A stretch of 64,000 nucleotides of DNA from Cheiracanthium punctorium. Its lineage: Eukaryota > Arthropoda > Arachnida > Araneae > Cheiracanthiidae. Location of the stretch: NCBI GenBank assembly GCA_038373885.1, contig JAWZYV010015837.1, forward strand, positions 124,001 through 188,000. The letters run 5' to 3'. Shown piece by piece: positions 1 through 10,694 of this stretch (within the stretch, counting starts at the first letter, position 1; every line of letters starts with the position of its first letter). The notes below the pieces were generated by a model. That model worked only from the letters and a program-made list of their open reading frames with translations, made no database searches and had not been told where the DNA came from. A program made the translations under genes and the position numbers.

Positions 1-1
1 G

Positions 2-465
2 TGTTGCGAAATAATAACTTAACTTGCTCCCGTATTGCATGCGCCGCCGTGAAACTAGTTTTGCAGCCATAGTAGCGGTCCTCCGATAATGGTAACCCTG
101 TAGTCTTGGCGACAAACTCGGCGACTTGGCGACGGATTTGGCGACCTTGGCGACAAATGGCGGCTTCTAGAAAATTCATATCTCGAGACCGTATTTCAAT
201 TTGAAGATAATTCCAGAAACTTCTCGGCAATCCTGGTGACGTCATCATCTCTATAAAAACGCTAGGATTTTTCTCCGGGGAGTTCAGTTGAGTGATAGAC
301 TTTGGAGCGCACGGTTGATTCTGTTATTGTTATGTTAATGTTTCTTGTATTATTTTGAGCTGCGGGCCGTGGTATAAAGTGTTATATATATTTATATATT
401 TTTTTTTGGTTACGGTGCTCATTGGACTGCTTTAAAAGTACATCCACTTGGCGATTTTCGTAACA
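2..465 (+). mobile_element. LTR of an LTR retrotransposon (solo LTR or 3' LTR)
   Basis: The block begins TGTTGCGAAA and ends TTTCGTAACA, which are inverted complements with one mismatch and carry the TG...CA ends of LTRs. Inside is a core promoter and, at 106-166, about five clustered TTGGCGAC-like units. DNA after 465 shows no obvious primer-binding site, so this is not clearly a 5' LTR. Only one base precedes it, so I cannot tell a solo LTR from the 3' LTR of an element outside the window. The Ty3/Gypsy class is a guess from general appearance; no coding part is present. Confidence 0.7.
252..318 (+). promoter_or_regulatory. TATA + Inr + DPE core promoter in LTR
   Basis: TATAAAA starts at 252. 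An arthropod initiator TCAGTT is at 284-289, so +1 would be A286. GGTTG at 313-317 fits the downstream promoter element consensus RGWYV exactly at +28 to +32. The three elements are at canonical spacings, which supports the plus orientation of the LTR. Confidence 0.65.
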
Positions 466-2579
466 ATATCTTTAAAGAAAGATGATCGGGGACTATACGT
501 GATTTTGAATCTAAACGTTTACTGCTCGAGTGCAAAAAATTACTTTGTTTTGTAATTTTTGTACGACCTCTGATATGCTATCATTCTACTTAGTTTTTTT
601 TAGGGCCATCGGAAAGCGGTTTAACCCAGCTTTATATTTATCTTCATATCTCTGACACTTTTTCAGATATAGTTCTCAAATTTCGTATGTCCCCTCATGA
701 GCGTATGAGTGTATGGGGCACATATTGCTAATTTGGAATTGCTTTCTTAGGGGGTCGTATGCAAATTTAAAAAGTGTAAATATTTGAAAATTAACGAGAA
801 ATTTTTTTTCTTAACATAGTCTTATTTCCGACCTTATCTTGAACATTTTTTTTCAATTTACACTGTCCACTTATCTCTAATAGATAAAGAATTAAATCCT
901 GTTAACTCGTTTTTGGGACATCCTGTATAGATTCTACATTTCTACACTATAGCAGAGTGGTTGCAGCGTTGATTAGTGAGAAAAAAAAGTAACACTCACT
1001 ATAGTAAAATGAAGCACATGTAATATTCAGATTATACTTTTATCGTCCTTCCTCATTTCACCCTCGTTTTTTTGGAGCAGGAATCCAACTATTTGTTGCC
1101 TCAGCATGGTTTTGAATCTTTCGCGGCATTACAGGCAAACTGTCAGATATATGTATAGAAGATACGAATCTATTATGTCTAAATCGCTACATTTTCACCA
1201 ATCAGAAATTTTTGGAACTACCCTTTACTTTCAGCTTAATGCCATTCAGGTTTTCACAATCTAGCTACAGATGCTTCCTAGTGGTCTCAATAAATGAAAT
1301 TTAGAAATGCTCCTTTAGTTTAAAGGTATATTATAACTTAACTTTGTATCTTCTATTTACAAAAGGGCATTTTATATTCCTTTCCAGTTTACCACACACA
1401 TTTGAGGTTTGATTCGAATCTCCTAAGTATTTACAACTCTGCGCATATGGCAGTAGAAAATAATTAACGCACACAACAGAAACATCAGTAATAATTTTAT
1501 ATACTTGATGGAAAGTTTACTCCTCTATTTTTTAGACGAACAAAGGCGGACGACGCTACGGTTAATTGCAATGTCGAATGCCATGCAACAACGATAATAA
1601 CAGACGTCGTCGTACGTGTTTAAAGAATAAGCCTCTGATTTCAAATGTAATTAGATATATCTCTTAACTCTCCTCATTAGTGGCTCACATTTATTCCATT
1701 AACAATTTATGAATGTACTACGTGTACTTGAAGTCGGATGATTTCAAAATTGCTCAGTAGTTAATGGGTTGCTAATTGTGTAAGGCTGACAGGGATTTGG
1801 AACTGGCAGCAGCAAAGGAATTATAATGAACTTCGTTTACAGTTTATGTGTGCTTTGTGGAAATTCAAGAAGTTTGAACAAAATAGTTTATGCATTTCGA
1901 ATCTTCTGATAAACTAGAGAGTGCTGTATTTTATTTAAAAAATTATATAGTTGAATGAAATAGTTTATAAGATTGTTTGTTTATGTGATTCATATTCAGA
2001 AGCTAAAGCAATCGATGATAAGGAAAAAGCTAGGGTGCGAATTTGATGAAGATATTCAAGAAACATAGAGCTTCACAACATATGCCTTTTGCACAAAAAT
2101 TTGGAATTTGTAAACTTAGACTCTTTTCGTAATTGAACATAGTAGGTGTTAGTAACCATCTTTTCATAGATCCCTCTTTAGAACCAAACGTTGTTTCCTA
2201 GTACAATAGCTGAATCACTGAGTGGGATTAGTGTTGCTCATTGGTTTGTTTTGAACACTTCGCCAAGAAAAGCATTATAAAATAAACAGCAGAACCAACT
2301 GTAGGCCCCCGAAAAAGAACTCACACCACTGCACTTGGGCTTATGCAACATTTGCTCTGTTATTACTTTTTAAGACTTTCAGAACTTCGTAGAAGCCCTT
2401 TCATTCAAAATCTTAAGGCAAGATTTCGTAATTGAGTGCTAATGAGCTTCAAATTTATGAAAAAATAAGCAAATTCATTGAATTGTTTTGTCGTTAGTAA
2501 TAGTAATAATAGTAATAATAATTACAATACATTTTCACTCAGATAATTCTCTTATACTAGACCACAAATGTGTTATATA
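466..2579. other. AT-rich non-coding stretch
   Basis: No credible coding sequence. It contains the dispersed repeat copy at 600-936 and a short TAATAG/TAATAA microsatellite at about 2490-2530. The rest shows nothing I recognise. Confidence 0.6.
600..936 (+). repeat. Dispersed repeat A, copy 1 (ends in CATCCTGTATA)
   Basis: Shares segments such as AAATTTCGTAYRTC and GTGTATGGRGCACAT with 9130-9310, and ends in a CATCCTGTATA motif that also ends the copy at 19230-19505. It is probably a non-autonomous DNA element or an untranslated transposon end. The class is unknown. Confidence 0.5.
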
Positions 2580-2885
2580 CTGGCCGCCTTCGGCAGCCAG
2601 CTGATTGCTTGTCTTAACGAATCTTGCTCACACCACATTCTTCTTTGGCACTGATATCGCTTTTTTTCCAATTGCGGGCACTTGCCGTCTATAGGCATTG
2701 GCCACTACCAAGGACGATGTTGCTGGGCTCTTCATAATGGAGGCACGTAATAGATGTACCACCGTTGCCTCCTATGCAGGGACGGAAAAAAATACACCCA
2801 AGCCCATGCCGGGAGTCGAACCCGGACCCGTAATGTAATAGAATGGCTCTCGAACCACTACACAACCCGAGCGGGCGATACCTCT
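2580..2885 (-). mobile_element. tRNA-derived SINE
   Basis: On the minus strand, 2802-2876 reads as a tRNA-like head. The B box GGTTCGACTCC is the complement of 2812-2822, with a five-pair T stem (CCGGG/CCCGG). The A-box-like TGTGTAGTGG is the complement of 2855-2864. A body of about 220 bases follows to about 2580. The acceptor and D stems are imperfect, so this is a SINE or tRNA pseudogene rather than a working tRNA. The downstream boundary is approximate. Confidence 0.7.
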
Positions 2886-2928
2886 CTAATTCTGAATAAA
2901 TTTAAAATTAAGATGGTTAAGATTGAGT

Positions 2929-3060
2929 GCCATTAAAATAATCTTCTTCATATATATTCTTATGCATAATCCTTTATAAATTGGCGTATTTAGCACCGTG
3001 AAATATTTTATCTCGGCATGGATGACAAATGCCCCAGCTGTACCGGTATGGAGTCAACTA
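2929..3060 (+). repeat. Dispersed repeat B, copy 1
   Basis: Similar to 29520-29640: both contain GCCATTAAAATA, ATTCTTATGCAYAATC and GCCGTATTTAGCAYC-like blocks in the same order. A second patch of similarity (3600-3680 versus 29775-29840) suggests one family interrupted or diverged in the middle. Origin unknown. Confidence 0.5.
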
Positions 3061-3110
3061 TTTTCGTAATCAAAACAAAATATTGAAGAGTATGGAACTT
3101 ATTCGTACAG

Positions 3111-3313
3111 CTTTGAGCGTATCGTAACGCATGATATTACAAACCTTGCTGATATTGATCCCTTTCCTTTACTGGAACATGAATCTTTAAATTTGCCAAA
3201 TAGAGGAGATATCATCAAGCCGTGTTCACTTTCGGTGGACTTATTTTTGGCACCAAATTTCACCTTGAATAGCCAAAACTGGTCAGCCTTTGTGATTTCG
3301 TTTAGCGAATTAC
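3111..3313 (+). CDS. Possible internal exon of an unidentified gene
   Basis: The plus strand is open from about 3073 to 3357 without a start codon. The reading (for example DIIKPCSLSVDLFLAPNF) has protein-like composition, and the segment is richer in GC than its surroundings. It is bounded by a possible acceptor (TTATTCGTACAG ending at 3110) and a strong donor (C then GTAAGTA at 3314). Taken that way it holds 67 codons plus one base at each end. The minus strand is also open for 80 codons, so strand choice rests on the donor and composition. I do not recognise the protein. It could also be a transposon fragment, since dispersed repeat B lies next to it. Confidence 0.3.
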
Positions 3314-3357
3314 GTAAGTATTGGGTACGCACTACTTTCAATAAATATAAAATGTTT

Positions 3358-6277
3358 TGAAGTGCCTACGAGAAATGTACTATCAATGTGTCACAGGAGG
3401 AAATAGGAAACGGCGACTATGTAAAGAAAATGTGCACAATAATTGTGAAATGACATTCCAAAACTCGTTATATTTGCATTATTTCGACGCTAAATTATAT
3501 CATTTCGACGGTAAACTACTACAGTTTGAAATGAAATATCATTATTTTTAATCTTTTATTTCAAACCCGTGACATGCATCTTCTCATGATATTATGAATG
3601 TAAGAAAAAACGTGGCGTTGCTAAGCTTCCTCTTTGTCCGCTAGATAACAGAAAAAATGTGTTTCCTGACAGACAGAACTGAAAATTTGCATTCATTTTA
3701 TATTAAAAAATGTAAAAAGCTAAAGAGTTAACATTTTTTAAACGTTCTTCTTTTAAAAAGGACCAAAGGCGAATCCGCATAGCAGTACATTTTTCAAGTG
3801 GATAAAATGAATAGCTCTTTTGAGGTGACAATGTGAAAAAAAAGTATAATAATTGCGAAAAAATTAATCTTTTTTTCAAAATAATCACCAAAAATGCAAA
3901 ATTTAAAATACATAAGAAAAATTGATTTAATCTCTTGCAGAACCTAAAGACCTTCCCAGCATTGTAAATATGGAAAATGCTCAAGCAACATTTCGGGTGA
4001 TGCGAGATTATTAGTGCTAAAATATGTGAGTACATGTGCGAGATTTTTTAGACAAAACATAAAATAAATAAAAATCTAAAAAGAATATACACAAAAAAAT
4101 GTTCTGTGGAATGTGTACTCCAAATGTGATAGCTGTACATGGTATTGTTCGTCTGCAAAACGATACACATAGGTATACACGCATACACACGCACACAAAT
4201 GTACATACACATACACGAACTAATGAGTTCATTATAAGTATAGACAGACCAAAAATTACAAAACTTATTTTAGCTAACAACGTTCTTTGATCTATACAAT
4301 ACCTCTACAAGCTAGCTGCAAAAAATCCATTTTTGTCTTTTAATGTCTTGATTAAAACATTAGAAATGAATGTCATATTTCAATATTTTATTTGTTTCCA
4401 ATTATGAAGGCGTTTTCTTGAAAATACACTGAACTATCATATTACCTACTTATTCAACTACTTGTTATTAATTGCTGAAGTACTTTGTAAAACAGGCTAA
4501 TACTTTCTTTATCCATTAAATGCAATCTGATGCACGAGCACGTAAAAAAGATAGCTTACGGTGTACGTTTTTTTTTCATGAAGAAAAAAAAAACACATGA
4601 TGAACAAAACTTTTAAACATGATCACTTTCATCTACTGAAAGCAGCAGTTATTTAAAGTGGGATTTTGAAACGAAAGCTTTTAAAATCTTAAAATAAGAT
4701 TGATATTTTTTGAATAACTAAAATGAATATACTTTACTTTTTAGAAAGCTTTCACTGTAACCGTTTTGAAAGTTAGATTTTGTTTCTTGCATAACAATTT
4801 TATGATGAAAAAGAAAAGTTTTTATAAAAAAGCATACCTTAATTTATGAAAAGTACTAGTGATATAACATTTGTTTATTCAAAGCATAAGTCAGCGATCA
4901 TGTTGAAGGCTTCAAATATTCATATATCTTGCTTTTTGAGCTTAGCCATGTACATTTAGGGGATTTATCTTTTTTTTTTTCAAAAGCAGGAAACTGAAAT
5001 TTAAATATTGAGATTTTATAGCTTTACTTTTTCTCAAAGTTTATCTTTCACCGTTACTATTGAATATTTAATTTATTATACTAAAAAGCTTGGAACTATT
5101 GAATAAAGAAATACGCTTTTAGTGAATACAGTGTAATACAAAATATGGAATAGGAATTTTTATCCTGGAAACAGATATTTAAGAAGAAAGTATTTGAAAT
5201 AATGTTTTCTATATCTATATAATGTATTCCATTTGTATGTTGCATCACAAATGTTGAAATATGAATGTATCAAGTATTTAAATAACCTAGAATATGGTCA
5301 AGGGTAGAGTTAACATGAATCAACATGTGATTATACATTACGATCCAAGGTGGCGTAAATTCATGATATAATTAATGGAAGATAACAGCACAGAAACATA
5401 ATTTTAAGGGATGATAGACATTTCAAATATTTTACTTGTGGGTAAATTTTATTTTTCAGCATACTATTTAAAAACAATTTCTTGCATATTTTAATCTGAT
5501 ATATATGTATACATATTTATATATTAGCTTAATAATATGTTGGAAATTAATTTTTAAATGCCATACAAACAAATAAAATTTTATTTTCTGTCAAGTGAAA
5601 CGTTATTTGCTGATAGTATTATAATAACTTTTCCTGTATTGCACAAACAAATAAGGCCTTTTTTAAAGACTATTTTCTGCATTTTATATTACGCCTCTGT
5701 AAGCCATATACTTAAGAATAAAAATGTCCTGTACAATAAAAAATGTATGTATATATAGCATATAAAATTAAATATCCTCTTAAAATTCAAAATTTCTAAT
5801 AGCTTCCTTCAAAATTCTACAGGGGCGTAGCAACTTTCATTTTCAAATGAACGATTTGTATCGGGCTCTGAATTTATTAAAAACGTAATTTATATATATC
5901 CTTTCTTTCACGCGATCGCCTGGCACCATTCCTCGCAAGAAATTCCTGCGGCTATGAGACACAGGCATTTTAATAGCAAATAAATGCACCTTTTTTGGAA
6001 CATGCGATTACTGTATAAAGCACGTGACCTGTACTTGTTTAATTCGAAACAAGGTTCACGGAGCAGCTTTTTTATGTCTGCTATTGGCATGTAAGTTTAT
6101 GTGACAGTTAATAAAAATATGCCTGAAGTGTGATTAAATTACGTCGGCAGCCACAGCTCGACAGTACCAGAGCTTACCCAGCTTACCCAGCTAGTAAGTG
6201 CCAACGGCGGGGGTCATCTTCCCACGAAAGACAGCGTCTTGTCTGAGCCGAGTCACTTGCTCTGCACAGAGCCGATA
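3358..6277. other. AT-rich non-coding stretch
   Basis: No recognisable gene. There is a CA/TA-rich run with ACACGCACAC-type units at about 4160-4220. A CAGGGGCGTAGCA motif at about 5820 resembles a hAT-type terminus, but no partner end was found. Small ORFs here look random. Confidence 0.6.
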
Positions 6278-6373
6278 TACGAGGCGTATTCGGAAAGTAA
6301 GTTCCGTTTAAAAAAATTTAATTTTTTTTTCAAGCCAATTTTATTTCTACATGAAAGAGCATACCTTCAACTA

Positions 6374-7159
6374 CAGGGTGGCCATAATTAAACTACAAGT
6401 GTTCAAGGGGTGCTGGAGAGAAAACTACCGAGAATATTCCAGTGGGATTTGGTATCTTACACGTTTCAGAACATGCGCAAGTAAAATATGCAAAGAAAAA
6501 AAAATCGTCATTTTCACCCGATAGATTGCGCTGTACCGTATTTCAAAGCTCACCGATGGCATATACAACTTCCAAAACCTATAGACAGAGCATAGTGACA
6601 TTCTAAGAGGCCTATAAACAATATAAAACATCATCTACAGTTTATCAAATACCAAACAATTCGCTTCAGTCATTAAATTTTTACGGTAACATGTAATCAA
6701 AAATTAACGTAAATTAAGATCACACATTAAACAATTCATAAAGACGCTTCGGAAAACAATTAAACCCTTATTTATTCTCATTGACACTCATTGGACCTCT
6801 TCTTAATCGTTTCATACGCCGGTATTCTTTCAGAGTAGCTGAATAATGGCTACCATCCTGATAGAATATCTTCAATAACAATGCACGTTCCTTCTTATTC
6901 AGAGTCATTATTGACCATTACTGAATGTGGTCTTGTTTTTACAATGTTCGATGGTCTTAAAATTTGCATATACGACGCCCATAAGCATTGAAACACGATA
7001 GAGCGCCATCTATCGGGTGAAAATGGCGATTTTTTTTAAATTGCATATTTGACTTGCGCATGTTCTGAAACGTGTAGATACCAAGTTTCACTGGAATATT
7101 CCTGGCAGTTTTCTCTCCAGCACCCCTTGAACACTTGCAGTTTAATTATGGCCACCCTG
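6374..7159 (-). mobile_element. Tc1/mariner-type element with DUF4817-like HTH, nested in mariner
   Basis: Terminal inverted repeats of about 105 bases start CAGGGTGGCCATAATTAAAC and end with the complement. TA is duplicated at 6372-6373 and 7160-7161. The target lies inside the mariner long arm, so this insertion is younger than the mariner. The 786-base interior keeps only a short minus-strand ORF (6768-6908), so the element is non-autonomous. An AGATGGCGC motif lies at 7003-7011 on the minus strand. Confidence 0.8.
6768..6908 (-). pseudogene. DUF4817-like helix-turn-helix N-terminus, truncated transposase
   Basis: A 46-codon minus-strand ORF starts MTLNKKERALLLKIFYQDGS and continues through LKEYRRMKRLRRGPMS before a stop. 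This matches the short DNA-binding domain (DUF4817 type) that heads many arthropod Tc1/mariner-like transposases: an ERA-LLL-FY start, a helical ALKEYRR segment, then basic LR-GPMS. The catalytic part that should follow is missing, consistent with an internal deletion. It would bind the element's terminal repeats if made. It could be under no selection at all. Confidence 0.6.
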
Positions 7160-7545
7160 TACTTTTATACATAGTTTCTGCCAATGTTCAAACACTTGTT
7201 GCAGCGGGTTACCAGCTTTTTGTATGCCTTCTTCATAGAAACTTCCCACCAATGACGATAACCATGACTCCACAGTATTTTTCATTTCATCGTCGGATTC
7301 AAAGAGCTTACTGCCTAGATCGCGCTTCATGTCCAGGGCTAGTGAGTGTCAGACAGCACCAAGTCTCTCTAGGCTGTACGGCGGGTGATCAAACTGCTCC
7401 CAACGAAACTGTCGAATAATCTTTTGAGTGTCACCAGTAGTATGAGGACCGAGCGTTGTCATGGAACAACACAATTCCTTTACTCCGCTATCCTCTACGT
7501 TTGTTTTGAATTGCATTCAGTAGTTTTCCTTGCCAAGGGCAGTAC
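7142..7545 (-). pseudogene. mariner transposase, C-terminal half (decayed)
   Basis: The minus strand reads a HDNAR-like block near 7460 and the WLSSL-GSFYEEG C-terminal block at about 7225-7265. MKRDLGSKLFESDDEMKN begins at 7330. These belong to the DD34D mariner transposase, which cuts and joins DNA at its TIRs. Frameshifts and stops break it upstream of 7330, and the residues after the HDN motif are garbled. The first catalytic aspartate and the DNA-binding domain are not present. No active protein can come from this copy. Confidence 0.75.
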
Positions 7546-7785
7546 GTAATTAGTCGTAATTACTCGTGTCGTAATTTAGTCGTGGTTATCGTCATTGGCG
7601 GGAACTTCCCATGAAGAAGATATAGAAAAGCTGGCAACCTGCAACAACAAGTGTTTGAACTTTGGCTGAAACTATGCAGAAAAATAGTTTAGGGCACGCT
7701 TTCATGTAAAAATAAAATTGGCTTGAAAAGAATTTTTTTACTAATATTTTTGAAAACAGAACGCACTTTCCCGATACGCCTCGTA

Positions 7786-8932
7786 TTTCATATATATATG
7801 TATATATATATATATAGTTGAATTTTATGTAAAAATAAACAAAAATACAGTGGTTCCACGCGTTACATAGCGCTTATTGAAGCTGCTTAAAAGAAAACAT
7901 GTGTTTAATATTACTTAGTAAACAAAAATGAAAGACCCCCAGGCCAGCCATTGTTATTATATCAAAACATTATAAAATGCATTGTCCTCATCAGAGGGGG
8001 GAAATGCACAACACTACACCATAGGTTTCAGACTCACAGCCTGAGATTTTGCCAAGGTATTGTGTCATATTCATGACTGCATTCTGCAAAGATTAATATA
8101 AAAGTATTTAAACAGTTTAAAGGTATTTATAAATGTGTTCTATATTAATTAAAAATATGAACTGCATAAGGCAAATCTCAGAGGTGTGACTCCCCCTCCC
8201 ATAGGTAAGGGGCATGCATTATTAAATTTCTTTTCTATAACTGAGTGCAATTTGAAGAAACGGAAATGAGAGATGGGGTAGGGGAAGACAGGTACAACAA
8301 TATAGTGAGGTATTTTGGACAGCTCAGTTACCAGAAAGCTCTCAATTCGGATATGCAGTTTTATTTAAGCATATGATGAAACGTAAGATGTTCAGAAATA
8401 GCTCCGTCTCTCTCTTGTCTACTATCCAACCGTAAACTGTTTGTATGATGTGGTCTGTTCCGAAAATGAAGCTCGAAAATGACGACAATGAGTATCTAGA
8501 CAAAAAAAAAAACAAATAACATGATTCCACGTATAAGGACGCAAAAATTCGTGTATGACTGGAAATTAAATAATAAACTAAAATAATCCGCTTTTAAGCG
8601 AATTAAACCCAAACTGTCTTTCATTCTCTCTTAATACATTGCATATGCATGCTGTCCTGAGAACACTGATCTAGGATTTTATTACTTAAATATTGGTCAC
8701 AGATATATATAATAAATTATGAAGTTACGTAAACATAAAGATACAGCATTTTATGGTAACGATTAAATTTTCCTGGTGATTAAAACTAAATAAATAAAAA
8801 TTACATTTTTTTATATGGCTCTGTGCAAAAAATTTCCAATTAGCAAAATGTGCTCAATGCATTAATGAGGAGATCTGCAAAATTTGAGCATTTTATTCTA
8901 AAATTTGTCCCAACGAAATAAGTTGTAGTGAG
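7786..8932. other. AT-rich non-coding stretch with TA microsatellite
   Basis: A (TA)n run lies at about 7791-7816. The rest to the hairpin at 8933 has no gene or repeat that I can support. Confidence 0.55.
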
Positions 8933-8976
8933 ATTTATTTTAATCATTACAACGAGTTGTAATGATTAAAATAAAT
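8933..8976. repeat. Perfect hairpin, 20-bp stem
   Basis: 8933-8952 and 8957-8976 are exact inverted complements separated by the four bases CGAG. The flanks stop pairing at once. The stem is AT-rich, so a cruciform or RNA hairpin is possible. No function is shown by the sequence. Confidence 0.85.
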
Positions 8977-9129
8977 ATATACTGACTTAATCCACTTTTC
9001 AATGGCTCACGCAGAGAAAAGATCATACCAAATGATCGTATTTCAGGTATTATACCCAATCATGAAAGAAAATAGTGATTACAGAAATATGTACTTCTGC
9101 TGTTATATAAATTGTATATCCCCACAACA

Positions 9130-9310
9130 AATTGGTTGAAACATATCTCTGAACTTTTTTTATGATGAAAGGTTGAAATTTCGTACATCACCTAATAAGT
9201 GTATGGAGCACATTTGTACTTATTTAATCTTTTGAAATTTTTAATTGATACCATGAAATTTCGTACTTTTTTTAACTTTGTAATTTATTGTCTATGTCTG
9301 TGATCAATAT
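9130..9310 (+). repeat. Dispersed repeat A, copy 2
   Basis: Similar to both the 600-936 and 19230-19505 copies. Shared blocks are AAATTTCGTACATC, GTAATTTATTGT and TGATCAATAT. The end is interrupted by the hairpin at 9321-9373. Confidence 0.55.
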
Positions 9311-9320
9311 GAATGAATAT

Positions 9321-9373
9321 TATATATATAAGCGTGAGTGTATACTGGTTATACACTCACGCTTATATATATA
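9321..9373. repeat. Perfect hairpin, 24-bp stem
   Basis: 9321-9344 pairs exactly with 9350-9373 around a five-base CTGGT loop. The stem has an AGCGTGAGTGTATA segment followed outward by a TA run. A 24-bp perfect stem is unlikely by chance. It lies about 350 bases from the 20-bp hairpin at 8933. Confidence 0.88.
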
Positions 9374-9420
9374 TAAATATATGTATGTATTTCAATGATT
9401 TTATACGATTGAATAAATTT

Positions 9421-9950
9421 CAGTTTTACGCTACACCCTAATATATACAAAGATTATGACGAAAGCAAAAACTGATTAAAGCATGCCGATTTTCTTCACC
9501 TGATTTAAAAAAACTGATTTATTATTATTATTATTATTATTAATTTACATCAATTTTTCAAAAAGTAATTATTATTATTATTTTAGATCAATTTTTGAAA
9601 AGTAATACTTTCTATCAAATATAACATGCAACTAATAACACATAAATTTTATTTTTTTAATATTTATACATTATATACCAAATGATTTACGTAATTTCAG
9701 TTTTAAGTTACACCCTAATATATGCAAAGATTGTGACAAACGCAAAAACAGATCAAAGCTTTTCGATTTTCCTCACCTGATTAAAAAAACTGATTTATTA
9801 TTATTACTTTACATCAGTTTTTTAAAAAGTAATTATTATTATTGTTACTTTACAACCATTTTTCAAAAAGTAATACATTATATTAAATATAGAATCCAAC
9901 TATTAACAAATAAAATTTGATTTTTTAATATTTACACATCTTTATTTTTA
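9421..9950 (+). repeat. Tandem duplication, two units of about 255 bases
   Basis: Units 9421-9672 and 9698-9950 match from CAGTTTTA and ACACCCTAATATATRCAAAG through CACCTGATT, AAAAAACTGATTTATTATTATTA and AAAAAGTAATTATTATTATT to ATTTTTTAATATTTA. The offset is 277 bases. Each unit contains (TTA)n runs next to TTTTTCAAAAAGTAA blocks. It is a local segmental duplication, origin unknown. Confidence 0.8.
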
Positions 9951-10495
9951 AGTGACTTCAACATAAAATCATCAATACTTGACACTTATTTTCTACCGAT
10001 TACTTCTAAATACCACGTATTTACTTGAAAGGGAATTATATCCAGAGCAACGAGGAAATACTTGGTTTGAGAGAGTTTCTGGACAGGCGGAACTTCCTCT
10101 TGTAGAGTAAATGATCCTCCAATAAAAAGGATAACGCAAAAAGTCTTCGAAAAATCACCGACGAAAGCCCTCTTAAGGAAGTAAGGGAAATAAATCTTAC
10201 AATAAGCTTTTTATACCCAAGAAATACTTCTTTTTTATACCGGGAGTTAATGCCGATGTCGCTGAGTGTCAATCTGAGAACCGCAGAGCTGGTAACATCT
10301 GGCAGAAGAATTCTTTATTTCTGTTTTGCATACTGCATGTAGAAGAAGAAAAAAAAAAGCTAACCACCTCAATTTCGTGGTTCGATGGGATATATTTATA
10401 TAAATGTTAATTTTTCTTTAACAAAATAATTCCAAACACGAAAAGTATCAAAATACTTAGCTATGATTTGTGAAGTTGATGAAGGCGAAGATACA
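9951..10495. other. Non-coding stretch
   Basis: Nothing recognisable. A 78-codon minus-strand ORF at 10036-10272 shows no family features. Confidence 0.5.
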
Positions 10496-10690
10496 CGATG
10501 ACTGCCTGTCTAAAGTAGGGTGATGACTTCAGTGGAGAACTTTTTAAGGAGTACTGCCTCGTATTCATTTACAACTGATGAAAACTGCCCAAGATGATAG
10601 AGGCTAAAATTTCGGACCTTCACACATTAGTCATCTGCCAGAGTTCAGTCTCTTATAAACTCGGCCCTTATTGGACATTATTCAGTTACG
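10496..10690 (-). mobile_element. tRNA-derived SINE family S2, copy 1
   Basis: On the minus strand the segment begins GGCCGAGTTTATAAGAGACT (A-box-like, complement of about 10649-10667) and has a B-box-like GGTCCGAAATT about 45 bases later (about 10610-10620). The same arrangement and body recur at 33400-33680. The promoter boxes are degenerate, so the copy is old. Confidence 0.5.
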
Positions 10691-10694
10691 AAAT

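Larger units (their letters stand above)
6280..7783 (-). mobile_element. Palindromic mariner derivative, copy 1 (interrupted)
   Basis: The ends CGAGGCGTATTCGGAAAG and its near-complement TTTCCCGATACGCCTCG are each flanked by TA, the mariner target duplication (6278-6279 and 7784-7785). Both ends are derived from the 3' end of a transposase gene. The long left arm reads the C-terminal half on the minus strand. The short right arm reads the last few dozen codons on the plus strand (about 7560-7680). The internal promoter and N-terminal half are absent. A second transposon occupies 6374-7159, so the mariner itself is about 720 bases. Copies 2 and 3 have the same layout. Confidence 0.85.

Noticed and set aside
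2802..2876. Functional tRNA gene on the minus strand
   Set aside because: B box and T stem are good, but acceptor and D stems do not pair properly and a SINE body follows.
4017..4290. ORFs on both strands over a CA-rich run
   Set aside because: Cys/Val/Leu-rich or His/Thr-rich low-complexity readings of a microsatellite.
10570..10620. Another hammerhead core at CTGATGAAAACTG
   Set aside because: No stem II, no GAAA with a paired stem III, and no cleavage triplet in place.
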